From positions 29,395 to 93,394 of the forward strand of contig MVRC01000012.1 in NCBI GenBank assembly GCA_002067865.1: 64,000 nucleotides of DNA, read 5' to 3'. A model generated the notes under the pieces. The model did no database searches and was not told where the DNA came from. It saw nothing but the letters and a program-made list of their open reading frames with translations. Positions 17,144-24,878 of this stretch are shown in pieces (within the stretch, counting starts at the first letter, position 1; each line of letters begins with the position of its first letter). The translations under genes were made by a program, and so were the position numbers. Source of the stretch: Methanomassiliicoccales archaeon PtaU1.Bin124. Lineage in GTDB: Archaea > Thermoplasmatota > Thermoplasmata > Methanomassiliicoccales > UBA472.

Positions 17144-17336
17144 CTTACTCAAGGGCCACGTACACGGGTTGGTGTTTTTGTCGCCGATTGGACATTGAAG
17201 GATATGTTTGTTCAAACCCATTTGAATCCCGGTGGGTGATGTATTTTCCGACCGATCGAAGGGTCTTGGATCGCCCAACCGGACTCTTTACAAACGTCAT
17301 GATGCCGGGTCAGCCGGTATGCTCCGTAACCGCATC

Positions 17337-17346
17337 TTTAAATATG
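17337..17346 (+). promoter_or_regulatory. TATA element for the DEAD-box helicase gene
   Basis: TTTAAATATG is the best TATA match in the carA-helicase gap (17110-17433). Predicted start near 17370 leaves a leader of about 65 nt before the GTG at 17434. The remaining part of the gap (17150-17330) shows no gene or RNA I can recognise. Confidence 0.5.
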
Positions 17347-17433
17347 GGAATCACAACCACCTTTCTGAAATTAATCTCGTCTGCAGCTCCGCAGTTCGTT
17401 TTTCTTTTCATCAAAAACTCAAAGGTTGAGAAC

Positions 17434-18732
17434 GTGACAGGTTTCACAGATCTAAAGATCTCCAACGAGATCATCAAGGCAATGAAGGATATGGGGTGGC
17501 AGGAGCCGACCCCCATCCAGGTGGAGGCCATTCCGGCGGGCCTCAACGGCAAGGACATGTTCGCCCTGGCCCAGACCGGCACCGGCAAGACAGGCGCTTT
17601 CGGAACGATCATCCTGGAGAACATCCAGCCAGGTTATAGGACCCCCTCTGCATTGGTGCTTGTCCCGACCAGGGAGCTGGCCAATCAGGTGTTCGAGGAA
17701 CTGAACAAGCTGGCGAAATACTCAGAGCATCTCACGGTCCCCATCTACGGTGGAGTGGGTCTCGACAACCAGATCCAGAAGTTGAGGCGAGGGACAGACA
17801 TCGTGGTCGCCACCCCGGGAAGGGCCGTGGACCTACTTAACCGCCGTGAGCTGGACCTGCGAGACATCTCAGTGGTCGTGCTGGACGAGGCCGACCGCAT
17901 GCTCGACATGGGTTTCGCCAAGGACCTGAACTTCATTCTCGCCAAGTTGCCGAAGAAGAGGCAGTCGCTCATGTTCTCCGCCACCATGTCCCCCGACATC
18001 AGGCAGCTGGCCAAGCGCCACATGGTGGACCCGATGGAGATCCTGGTCTCCAAGGACGAACCGGTGCTGGACCTGACCAAGCAATATTTCCTCATCGCCG
18101 ACAAGGACACCAAGCGTGATGCGCTCTGCACCATCCTGGACATGTACAAGCCCAAGGCCATTGTGTTCTGCCACACCAAGCGCAAGGTGGACCAGCTGAC
18201 CAAGAAGCTGAAGGCCGACAACTACCTAGTCGGTGCCATCCACGGCGATGTGGCCCAGAACAAGAGGGAGAGGGTGCTCAAGGCCTTCAAGGATGGAACG
18301 ATCAACATCATGGTCGCCACCGATGTGGCGGCAAGGGGATTGGACATCGATGCGGTCGACTATGTCTTCAACTACGATGCCCCGGTCGACCCGGACACCT
18401 ACGTTCACAGGATAGGAAGGACCGGAAGGGCCGGCGCGGAAGGGACGGCAGTGGCGTTCTTCACCCCCGAGGAGAAGGGCATGGTCAAATCCATCGAGAA
18501 GAAGACCGGCAAGCCCATCGCTCCGCTGGAGATCGAGATCGTGCGAAGGCCTAGGCCAGAGGGGGAAAGCGTGGTCCACCACAGACCGCCAGCGAGGCCG
18601 AAGCAAGGCGGACAGAGGGAAGGTCACAAGGCCCATCCGTCCGCAGGGAGGAGGCCATCCTCCAGGCCGTCGCCCAACCGGCAGCACCCCCACAGGGAGC
18701 GGGCGGGCAACGATCAAGGGAGAGGCAACTGA
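17434..18732 (+). CDS. DEAD-box ATP-dependent RNA helicase
   Basis: A 432-residue DEAD-box helicase. Motifs in order: Q motif with EPTPIQ, Walker A AQTGTGKTG, PTRELA, DEAD (VVLDEADRMLDMGF), SAT (FSATMS), and the C-terminal helicase motifs including DVAARGLDID and HRIGRTGRAG. The last 60 or so residues are a basic Arg/Pro/His/Gln-rich tail, likely an RNA-binding extension. The GTG at 17434 (AGGTTGAG site upstream) fits the usual N-terminus of the family; the frame extends 82 codons upstream without similarity. Cold or ribosome-assembly roles are common in this family. Confidence 0.93.
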   Translation: MTGFTDLKISNEIIKAMKDMGWQEPTPIQVEAIPAGLNGKDMFALAQTGTGKTGAFGTIILENIQPGYRTPSALVLVPTRELANQVFEELNKLAKYSEHLTVPIYGGVGLDNQIQKLRRGTDIVVATPGRAVDLLNRRELDLRDISVVVLDEADRMLDMGFAKDLNFILAKLPKKRQSLMFSATMSPDIRQLAKRHMVDPMEILVSKDEPVLDLTKQYFLIADKDTKRDALCTILDMYKPKAIVFCHTKRKVDQLTKKLKADNYLVGAIHGDVAQNKRERVLKAFKDGTINIMVATDVAARGLDIDAVDYVFNYDAPVDPDTYVHRIGRTGRAGAEGTAVAFFTPEEKGMVKSIEKKTGKPIAPLEIEIVRRPRPEGESVVHHRPPARPKQGGQREGHKAHPSAGRRPSSRPSPNRQHPHRERAGNDQGRGN

Positions 18733-18763
18733 CCGCTCTCCCATCAAGCCCGATATTGCATCG

Positions 18764-18773
18764 ATTAAATATA
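18764..18773 (+). promoter_or_regulatory. TATA element for pelA
   Basis: ATTAAATATA, 25 nt before the pelA ATG at 18798; it implies a leaderless or nearly leaderless transcript. Confidence 0.55.
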
Positions 18774-18797
18774 CTGGCATAGTCGTTCTGAGGGCCG

Positions 18798-19838
18798 ATG
18801 CGCATCCTCCACCAGGACCGGTTCAAGGGTGAGATCAAGCTGCAGGTCGAGATCGCTGACGACCTCTGGCATCTCTACAACATCATCAGGCCTGGCGATC
18901 TTGTCTTTTCCCCCACCTACCGCCGCGATGAGACCAAGACCGACAAGATCAGGGCGGAGAGGGCAGAGAAGAAGAAGATGACGCTGGGCATTCGCGTCGA
19001 GAAGCTGGAGTTCCACGAGTTCGACAACCGGCTGAGGATACTGGGCGTCATAGAGGACGGACTCAAGGACATCGGTTCCTACCATACGCTGGCGATGGAA
19101 GAAGGCGAGTGGATTGCGATAATCAAGCAACACTGGACCGATACCGACCTGGACCGGGTGAGGCGCTCGGTCGAGGACTCGAAGAAACCGATGATCATCT
19201 TCGTCGCATTGGAGCAGGACGAGGCGGTCGTGGCGGCGCTGAGGCAGTACGGCATAAAGAGACTGGCGGAGATAGCCGGTCCGACCGGCGGAAAGATGTA
19301 CGAACAGAAGGAGTCGGGAGACTTCTATGGTGAGATCATCGCCAAGGTGAAGCAGGCGGCGGTGGAGGGCGTTCCCATAGTCATCCTGGGCCCGGGGTTC
19401 GCCAAGGAGACGCTCCAGGCAGAGGGCAAACGCCGAGAGCCGGAGCTGTTCAAGCGGTCCTTCATATTCCATACTGGCCAAGCAGGGATGACCGGGATCC
19501 ATGAACTGATGAAGCGGGGCTTGGGGGCGGAGGTCCTGAAGGATTCCCGCGTGGCCGAGGAGATCAACCTCGTGGAGAAGGTGCTGGAGGAGATCGCCAA
19601 GGAGGAGCTGGCGACCTACGGCCCCAAGCAAGTGCGACAGGCCGCCGATGCAGGCGCAGTCGAACTCTTACTTGTGCTGGACACGAAGGTGCGCGAGGCG
19701 AACATGGAGCCGGTCATGAAGGCGGTGGAACAGTCTCGCGGCCGCGTCATCGTCGTCAGCGAGCATCACGAGGGCGGAAAGAAGCTGGAATCACTGGGCG
19801 GAATGGCCGCACTGCTGCGCTATAAGATGCCGGCCTGA
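18798..19838 (+). CDS. pelA: mRNA surveillance protein Pelota (Dom34)
   Basis: 346 residues, full length. Ribosome-rescue factor working with aEF1A and ABCE1 on stalled ribosomes. Three eRF1-like domains: an Sm-like N-terminal domain (MRILHQDRFKGEIKL, residues 1-130), a central domain (about 131-250) that lacks the GGQ of true release factors, as expected, and a C-terminal L7Ae-like domain (AVELLLVLDTKV, 280-346). A second eRF1-superfamily member lies at 55400-56464. Confidence 0.95.
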   Translation: MRILHQDRFKGEIKLQVEIADDLWHLYNIIRPGDLVFSPTYRRDETKTDKIRAERAEKKKMTLGIRVEKLEFHEFDNRLRILGVIEDGLKDIGSYHTLAMEEGEWIAIIKQHWTDTDLDRVRRSVEDSKKPMIIFVALEQDEAVVAALRQYGIKRLAEIAGPTGGKMYEQKESGDFYGEIIAKVKQAAVEGVPIVILGPGFAKETLQAEGKRREPELFKRSFIFHTGQAGMTGIHELMKRGLGAEVLKDSRVAEEINLVEKVLEEIAKEELATYGPKQVRQAADAGAVELLLVLDTKVREANMEPVMKAVEQSRGRVIVVSEHHEGGKKLESLGGMAALLRYKMPA

Positions 19839-19843
19839 TGGCG

Positions 19844-20584
19844 TCAGTTCACCGATAGCTGCCTGACCAATCCTTCCAACGCTCCCAACGCCAACTCCCC
19901 TTTCTTCGTCAGGGAGTATTGGCGGGTCGCCTTGTCCAACGAAATGTAACCGGAATTGACCAGGGACCTCATATGGAACTGAAGGTGGCCCTTCTGCATG
20001 TCCAGGGACCGCCCCAGGTCCGTCAGCCCTCTTTCACGGACCTTCAATGTGACCATGATGTCATATCGAACGGCACTTGCCAGCGGGCTCAGGACGCTTT
20101 CGACCAGGGAGCCGCTGATCGGTTCCGGTATCATCTCGTTCTGACCTTTGCCGGTCCCTATCTCCAGGTCCTTGTCGATGATGCTCGACGTGGAAAAATA
20201 TTCGGTCATCTGCGCTACGAGGTCGGCCAGAATCCTTTCGCTGGGACTTCCTTCGAGCAGACGGAACCGGTCCCTGATCTCCTTTGCCCCCTGGTCCAGC
20301 ACCTGTTCTGCCCAGACCAGGTCGAAGCGCTGATACACTGATAATGTACGCTCGACGAGTTCGTACATTGAAGCCTCAAGCGCCGCCGAGGCGCGTCCCT
20401 GCAGCGTCCCCTCCCTTTCCGCGTTCTCGAACCAGCGTTTTACGTTCTGGAGGATGATCGGACGGATCTGCTCACCGAACACCCAACGGACATCGTCCTC
20501 CCTGACCCTGTCCAGCGATCTGCTCATGCGCCGGACCTCGTCCCTCAACGAATCCAGTTGCTGTTGGATCTCCTCAGATCTCAT
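19844..20584 (-). CDS. Winged-helix transcriptional regulator with helical N-terminus
   Basis: 246 residues. Residues 1-150 are helical and charged, with a short coiled-coil at the start (IQQQLDSLRDEVRRMSRSLD). Residues 165-240 form an ArsR-like winged helix (SPLASAVRYDIMVTL; a recognition-helix region with QKGHLQFHMRSLVNSGYI; wing RQYSLTKKG). It is a probable DNA-binding repressor or sensor; I do not recognise the N-terminal domain. A perfect TATTAC-N3-GTAATA repeat lies between its TATA and start codon, suggesting self-regulation. It diverges from the DUF1638 gene at 20713. Confidence 0.72.
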   Translation of the reverse strand: MRSEEIQQQLDSLRDEVRRMSRSLDRVREDDVRWVFGEQIRPIILQNVKRWFENAEREGTLQGRASAALEASMYELVERTLSVYQRFDLVWAEQVLDQGAKEIRDRFRLLEGSPSERILADLVAQMTEYFSTSSIIDKDLEIGTGKGQNEMIPEPISGSLVESVLSPLASAVRYDIMVTLKVRERGLTDLGRSLDMQKGHLQFHMRSLVNSGYISLDKATRQYSLTKKGELALGALEGLVRQLSVN

Positions 20585-20604
20585 GCTTCCTCGTAATAGA
20601 ATAA

Positions 20605-20619
20605 TATTACAAGGTAATA
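20605..20619. promoter_or_regulatory. Inverted repeat, candidate operator of the winged-helix gene
   Basis: TATTAC-AAG-GTAATA, perfect 6-bp arms with a 3-nt spacer, 21-35 nt upstream of the minus-strand ATG. It sits just downstream of the TATA-like AATATTAAA (minus strand, 20621-20629), where bound repressor would block initiation. Autoregulation is inferred. Confidence 0.5.
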
Positions 20620-20712
20620 CTTTAATATTGCGTAGGCCCTAATCGTTCTCAACCAACATCGCGACAGAACCACTCCCCAAATGGTCCCGTGGCGATTTCA
20701 AGGATGGATCAA

Positions 20713-21342
20713 ATGCGGATAGCCATAGTGGCCTGTGACACCTTCAAGCGCGAGCTGGAGGAGCTGACCCATGATGACGATGATTTCGTCTACCACGAAT
20801 ATCTGGAGTTCGGCTTGCACGAGTTCCCAAAGGAACTGAAGGTCGCCGTCATCGAAAAGGTGAACTCCCTGGAAGGGAAGGTGGACGCGGTACTGCTAGG
20901 CTATGGCACCTGCCAGTCCCTCAAGGACATCGAGAAGGAACTGAAGGTGCCTACCGTCACTTTTCATGAGGACGATTGTATCGGCGTGTTCCTCACTCAG
21001 GATGAGTATAACCTTGAGAGGAAGAAGTGCGCCGGAACGTTCTATGCCATACCATACTTCGCTGAAATGGGAATGGACTTCTTCACCAAGAACTGGGAGA
21101 AGAGGATGGGGGACGCCGCCAAAGAGATAGACATCAATCAGATCGTCCGATTCATGTTCGACGGCTATTCCCGCAGCCTGTATGTCCATACCACCGGTGA
21201 CAGGGAACATTACGAATGCTGCGCCAAGAAGTTCGCGGACGACCTGTCATTGCGGCATGAATCGCGAGACGGGACATTGAAGGTCATGAAGGATGCGATC
21301 GAACAGGTCAAGGAGCTTGCGTCCATCCAACAGGCCGTATGA
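20713..21342 (+). CDS. DUF1638 domain protein
   Basis: About 209 residues. It opens with MRIAIVACDTFKRELEEL and contains VDAVLLGYGTCQSL near 62, typical of DUF1638 proteins, which occur mainly in methanogens and methylotrophs near corrinoid methyltransferase genes. Their biochemistry is not established. Conserved cysteines (GTCQS, DDCIGV, ECCAKK) suggest metal or cofactor binding; this is inference. The ATG at 20713 follows AAGGATGG; ATG 20704 or GTG 20689 are alternatives. The next gene downstream is the peptide/radical SAM locus, across a 270-nt AT-rich gap. Confidence 0.75.
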   Translation: MRIAIVACDTFKRELEELTHDDDDFVYHEYLEFGLHEFPKELKVAVIEKVNSLEGKVDAVLLGYGTCQSLKDIEKELKVPTVTFHEDDCIGVFLTQDEYNLERKKCAGTFYAIPYFAEMGMDFFTKNWEKRMGDAAKEIDINQIVRFMFDGYSRSLYVHTTGDREHYECCAKKFADDLSLRHESRDGTLKVMKDAIEQVKELASIQQAV

Positions 21343-21475
21343 TAATGTCTCTTTTTTCTCATTTATTTCACTATTATTAATAAATGATATTCTATATTAA
21401 TTAATTTAATATTATCTAATTATTTTATCGAATTCCGGGTTGGTTTGTACATCATTCTTTGAACAGAGATATCAG
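21343..21475. other. AT-rich intergenic spacer
   Basis: After the DUF1638 stop there is a T-rich stretch (about 21349-21360) that could end that transcript. It is followed by roughly 70 bases of nearly pure A/T (21361-21430), sharply different from the GC-rich surroundings. No open frame or structured RNA is recognised here. A similar AT tract follows the radical SAM gene (23170-23225), so the locus is bracketed by AT-rich borders. Confidence 0.6.
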
Positions 21476-21490
21476 TGGATGGTCCATCCA
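21476..21490. repeat. Palindrome upstream of the peptide gene (IR1)
   Basis: TGGATGG-T-CCATCCA, perfect 7-bp arms, about 125 nt before the peptide start. It shares the TGGATGG core with the two other inverted repeats at 21507-21541 and 21581-21601. Candidate operator or activator site. Confidence 0.55.
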
Positions 21491-21506
21491 TTCCGTTCAT
21501 ATGCTT

Positions 21507-21541
21507 GGATGGATACAGGTACCACTGGACATCATCCATCC
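21507..21541. repeat. Inverted repeat upstream of the peptide gene (IR2)
   Basis: GGATGGAT (21507-21514) and ATCCATCC (21534-21541) are exact complements separated by 19 nt. The right arm ends 4 nt before the TATA-like tract at 21546. Same core as IR1 and IR3. Confidence 0.5.
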
Positions 21542-21545
21542 CGTA

Positions 21546-21557
21546 AAATTATTAATA
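21546..21557 (+). promoter_or_regulatory. Putative TATA element of the peptide/radical SAM operon
   Basis: AAAATTATTAAT, positioned so that transcription would begin near 21580, at the left arm of IR3, leaving a leader of about 35 nt before the ATG at 21615. Confidence 0.45.
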
Positions 21558-21580
21558 TCGTTACCCGGCATCCTCGATGC

Positions 21581-21601
21581 AGTTGGATGATATATCCAAC
21601 T
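21581..21601. repeat. Inverted repeat at the 5' end of the peptide mRNA (IR3)
   Basis: AGTTGGAT-GATAT-ATCCAACT, perfect 8-bp arms, 5-nt loop, ending 2 nt before the AGAGG ribosome site of the peptide gene. It could be an operator overlapping the transcription start, or an RNA hairpin capping the 5' end and controlling ribosome access. Confidence 0.55.
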
Positions 21602-21614
21602 AAGAGGAATGAAC

Positions 21615-21719
21615 ATGAGCGCAAAGATGTGCAGGATGAACTGCAAGGTCGACGGCAACGGATTGTCTCACTACATAATCTATGCCGGCGACAACGAAGG
21701 GGATGAGTTCCCCTTCTAA
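21615..21719 (+). CDS. Cys-containing RiPP precursor peptide (CbpA-like)
   Basis: A 34-residue peptide beginning MSAKMCRMNCK and ending in EGDEFPF, with a central GNGLSHYIIY segment and two cysteines spaced C-x3-C. The ATG at 21615 lies 7 nt after a GAGG site; an ATG two codons upstream is too close to it. It sits 25 nt before a radical SAM/SPASM enzyme gene, the classical arrangement of a ribosomally made peptide and its maturase. From memory it resembles the CbpA modified-peptide precursors of methanogens (paired enzyme CbpB); I could not check this. Likely modification sites are the cysteines or the SHYIIY segment. Confidence 0.75.
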   Translation: MSAKMCRMNCKVDGNGLSHYIIYAGDNEGDEFPF

Positions 21720-21720
21720 A

Positions 21721-21730
21721 CCTTTTTTTT
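21721..21730 (+). terminator. T8 tract between precursor and maturase genes
   Basis: CC followed by eight T starts 2 nt after the peptide stop. Archaeal RNA polymerase pauses or terminates at T-runs, so partial termination here would yield more peptide mRNA than enzyme mRNA, as many RiPP loci need. The ribosome site of the next gene follows directly. Confidence 0.45.
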
Positions 21731-21744
21731 CAGGAGAGAATCAC

Positions 21745-23154
21745 ATGACACCCACAGAATCAACGGTCAAACCCTCCTATCCTATCATTCCGACCAACCT
21801 CAACTCCGGAAACGGACCGAGGCTAGGCATGATCGATGTCGGCAACAACTACGTTCTCATCGATCCCGACAGCATGTTCTGGGCGCTCGTCCCCAAGGGT
21901 GCCGACATGAACAGCGTCATCGAAGAGGAGGTGCTTCCCATGTACCACGAGCACGCCAACGCAATGGCAGAGGAGATGAAGGAGTTCCGCATGAGCGAGA
22001 GGTTCAGCGCCGTCTACTTCAATCCGACCGGTTCCTGCAATGCCAACTGCGCCTACTGTTACCTTCCGGACGACCTCCGGTCCAAGGGCAAGAACATGTC
22101 CCTTAACGAGATCTCCCTCGCATTGGACAATCTCCATGATTTCTTCGAGAACTACCCAGGCAGCGTGGCCAAGGACGGTAAGAGGCCCGTGATAGTCTTC
22201 CACGGCTCCGAGCCGATGCTGGTAAAGGAGGAGATCAAGAAGGCGGTGGCACTGTACGAGGACCGATTCCTCTTCGGCGTACAGACCAACGGATATCACC
22301 TGGACGACGCCACCATGGACTATTTCATGGACCACAAGGTCAGCGTCGGGATCTCACTGGATGCCCCATTCAAAGCTGTCCATGACAAGATACGTCCGCT
22401 CCGCGGAGGCGGCGGGACATATGACCGAGCGGTCCACTGCATCGACTACCTGGACGGATACCGTAACATGAGCGTCATTTGCACGATATCTTCCATGAAC
22501 GTGAAGACGCTCCCAGACATGGTCGACTTCCTGGTCGGAAAAAAGGTGCCCAGCGTTCTCATGAACCCAGTTCGTGGAACGCAGGAGGTGGCCAGGGCCA
22601 TTAGGCCGAAGAACGACGACCTGATCCCGAACTTCACCATGGCGATCGAACGGGCCATCGAGCACACCAAGGCCGGTCATCGCATCACCATCGCAGATTT
22701 CTCCAATCTGGTGCTTGGCATCGTTGCACCGATGGGCCGCCGGCTGATGTGCGACATCACCCCCTGTGGCGGAGCACGCTGCTTCGTCTCCGTGGCATCG
22801 GACGGCAGCATCTTCCCCTGCAGCGAGTTCCTCGGACTGGACGCTTGGAAATCCCATAGCGTGTTCGAAAAGGGGGGCGTCGAGAAAGCGGTCAGGTCAG
22901 AGAAGCTGGCAATGGTCCGGGGACGGATGGCCGAACACATACCCACCTGCAATACCTGCCTGCTGCGCAATATCTGCGGAGCGCCTTGCCCAGGCGAGGT
23001 GTACAGCGAGTCAGGGAGCATCATTGGTAAAAGCCCGTACTGCGAGTTCTACGAGGCGATCATACGGTTCGCGTTCAAGCAGGTGGCAGAAGGCAACCTC
23101 CCCTATCTGATCAAGGAGAAGGACTTCCAGTTCAAGTTCAACACCTTGGAATGA
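21745..23154 (+). CDS. Peptide-modifying radical SAM/SPASM enzyme (CbpB-like)
   Basis: 469 residues. The radical SAM cluster motif CNANCAYCYLP lies near residue 97, followed by family elements (HGSEPML, QTNGYHLD, GISLDAP). The C-terminal SPASM region has many cysteines: CGGARCFVSVASDGSIFPC, CNTCLLRNIC and a final YCEFYE, enough for two auxiliary [4Fe-4S] clusters. The first 85 residues may form the precursor-binding part. The ATG at 21745 has a GGAGAG site 6 nt upstream. Position and architecture make it the maturase of the 34-residue peptide. No transporter or protease gene is adjacent, so the product may act inside the cell. Confidence 0.87.
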   Translation: MTPTESTVKPSYPIIPTNLNSGNGPRLGMIDVGNNYVLIDPDSMFWALVPKGADMNSVIEEEVLPMYHEHANAMAEEMKEFRMSERFSAVYFNPTGSCNANCAYCYLPDDLRSKGKNMSLNEISLALDNLHDFFENYPGSVAKDGKRPVIVFHGSEPMLVKEEIKKAVALYEDRFLFGVQTNGYHLDDATMDYFMDHKVSVGISLDAPFKAVHDKIRPLRGGGGTYDRAVHCIDYLDGYRNMSVICTISSMNVKTLPDMVDFLVGKKVPSVLMNPVRGTQEVARAIRPKNDDLIPNFTMAIERAIEHTKAGHRITIADFSNLVLGIVAPMGRRLMCDITPCGGARCFVSVASDGSIFPCSEFLGLDAWKSHSVFEKGGVEKAVRSEKLAMVRGRMAEHIPTCNTCLLRNICGAPCPGEVYSESGSIIGKSPYCEFYEAIIRFAFKQVAEGNLPYLIKEKDFQFKFNTLE

Positions 23155-23672
23155 TGTCCTCCCCAAACCTTTTCTTTTTATATATTATATATAATTATTA
23201 AATATTATTTAATATAAATAAATAGATATGGCCTCTCTCTTCGTACCCCTCTACCATGTACCTGGAACTGACCATTTATATTGACATGTTCGACCGATCG
23301 TTGAACAGAGCAAAACGTTCCTGGTCCTCATGTGGGAAGGATGGCTTGGTGAGAGTACAAGTAATTCCTTGGATCATGATCAAGATGGCCGGCCAGATAT
23401 CATTCTAAACCAGTGATTCCGCCAATGCTCGGAATAATGAGGTCTGGGCACGCCTGCTCTGCGAAACACTTTTGTACTGTAGGTTTTATGAACATATCCC
23501 GCGTGCCAGCTCAAGGCATGCCATCCCCGACATTTGTCTATAATGGGACTCGAAAAATCATCATTTGTCGGGAAATTGGCATCCAAAAGAAGTATGGGCA
23601 TGCGATGCACGGCCTATCGGTCTACCGTGGGCAGACCGGAAGGCGCCAACCCCGAATGGAAAGGGAAATCAG
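23155..23672. other. 518-nt gene-free gap upstream of the homocitrate synthase gene
   Basis: Contains, in order: a T-rich tract and about 55 nt of nearly pure A/T after the radical SAM stop (23170-23225), probably its terminator; a TATA-like CATTTATATTG at 23273-23283 with no convincing gene behind it; and a large inverted repeat at 23518-23582. Open frames here have neither good ribosome sites nor the codon bias of neighbours. The length and repeat suggest a regulatory leader or a small RNA. Confidence 0.45.
23518..23582. repeat. Split inverted repeat before the homocitrate synthase gene
   Basis: ATGCCA and CCCGACA (23518-23523, 23526-23532) match TGTCGGG and TGGCAT (23566-23572, 23577-23582) as reverse complements, with small internal gaps and a 33-nt centre. 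The centre holds a TATA-like CTATAATGG at 23538-23546. It could be a two-half operator around a promoter or a leader hairpin. Confidence 0.4.
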
Positions 23673-24851
23673 ATGAAGGACAGCTCTAAGATCTTCAACA
23701 AGTTGAACCAGTACCCGCTGGTGATCTGCGACACCACCCTCCGTGATGGAGAGCAGGCCGCAGGGATAGTCTTCGCCAACCTGGAGAAGCTGCGCATAGC
23801 TAAGCTCCTGGATGAGATCGGCGTGCAGCAGATCGAATCTGGCATTCCGGCAATGGGCGGAGATGAGAAGCAGGCAATCAAGAAGATCGCAAAGCTGGGA
23901 CTGAACGCCTCCATCCTCGGATGGAACCGCGCCAACAAGGACGATATCGACCAGAGCATCGATTGCGACGTCGACTCCGTGGCCATATCCATGTCCTCGT
24001 CCGATATTCACATCCAGCACAAGCTCATGAAGTCCCGCGAGTGGGTCTTGGAGAAGATCACCGAGGCGGTGGAGCACGCCGCCAAGCACGGCCTCTACAT
24101 CAGCTGCAACGCTGAGGACGCATCCAGGGCCGACAGGGACTTCCTTGTCACATTCGCAAAGACCGCCAAGGCGGCCGGCGCGCACCGCTTCAGGTACTGC
24201 GACACCATCGGCATGCAGGACCCGCGCCGCACCTACGACGACATCAAGTACATCATCGAGCACGCCAAGATCGACGTGGAGATGCATACCCACAACGACT
24301 TCGGCATGGCCACCGCCAACTGCATCGCCGGCATCCAGGCCGGGGCCAAGTTCGCCTCCACCACCATGCTAGGCATCGGGGAGAGGACCGGCAACAGCCC
24401 ACTGGAGGAGATCGCCATGGCCGCCAGGCACATCCTGAAGATGGACGTGGAGTTCAATACCCAGCGCTTCCGCGAGGTGGCCGAGTACGTGGCCCGTGCC
24501 GCCGGCAGGACCATACCTGGCTGGAAGCCCATCGTGGGCGAGAACTGCTTCGCGCACGAGGCCGGCATCCACACCGACGGTGTCATCAAGTACCTCTCGA
24601 ACTACGAGCCGTACTCTCCCGAGGAGACCGGCCTGAAGCGCAAGATCATCATCGGCAAGCACTCCGGCCGCCACACCTTGAAGGCCACGCTGGCCAAGTA
24701 TGGACATGATATCACCGATGAAGAGGCAGGATTGCTGCTGGAGCACGTCCGCGCCAGTTCCATAGACCTGAAGCGCTCCCTGGAGGAGATCGAGCTGGTC
24801 TACATGTACCTGGACATGCGCGCCGGCAAGCTGGGCAACATATCCGAGTAA
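23673..24851 (+). CDS. Homocitrate synthase family (NifV/AksA-like)
   Basis: 392 residues of the alpha-isopropylmalate/homocitrate synthase family. Metal and acetyl-CoA motifs: DTTLRDGEQAAG near 23, ESGIPAMGG near 60, HTHNDFGMATAN near 209 and GIGERTGNSPLEE. GIPAMG and SRADRDF are NifV-like features, favouring 2-oxoglutarate as acceptor. With the aconitase subunits behind it, it could serve coenzyme B synthesis (methanogens), alpha-aminoadipate lysine synthesis, or leucine; I favour homocitrate. It lacks the long regulatory C-terminal domain of LeuA. The ATG at 23673 has an AAGGGA site. Confidence 0.8.
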   Translation: MKDSSKIFNKLNQYPLVICDTTLRDGEQAAGIVFANLEKLRIAKLLDEIGVQQIESGIPAMGGDEKQAIKKIAKLGLNASILGWNRANKDDIDQSIDCDVDSVAISMSSSDIHIQHKLMKSREWVLEKITEAVEHAAKHGLYISCNAEDASRADRDFLVTFAKTAKAAGAHRFRYCDTIGMQDPRRTYDDIKYIIEHAKIDVEMHTHNDFGMATANCIAGIQAGAKFASTTMLGIGERTGNSPLEEIAMAARHILKMDVEFNTQRFREVAEYVARAAGRTIPGWKPIVGENCFAHEAGIHTDGVIKYLSNYEPYSPEETGLKRKIIIGKHSGRHTLKATLAKYGHDITDEEAGLLLEHVRASSIDLKRSLEEIELVYMYLDMRAGKLGNISE

Positions 24852-24878
24852 TGAAGCTCCAAGAAGAGGAATGATCAC

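Noticed and set aside
23330..23416. 28-codon ATG frame behind the TATA-like element at 23273
   Set aside because: No ribosome site and no similarity to the peptide at 21615.
23413..23676. Frame of 87 codons in the gap before the homocitrate synthase gene, with several cysteines
   Set aside because: Weak ribosome site, composition unlike neighbouring genes and no precursor-like pattern; not supported as a second RiPP peptide.
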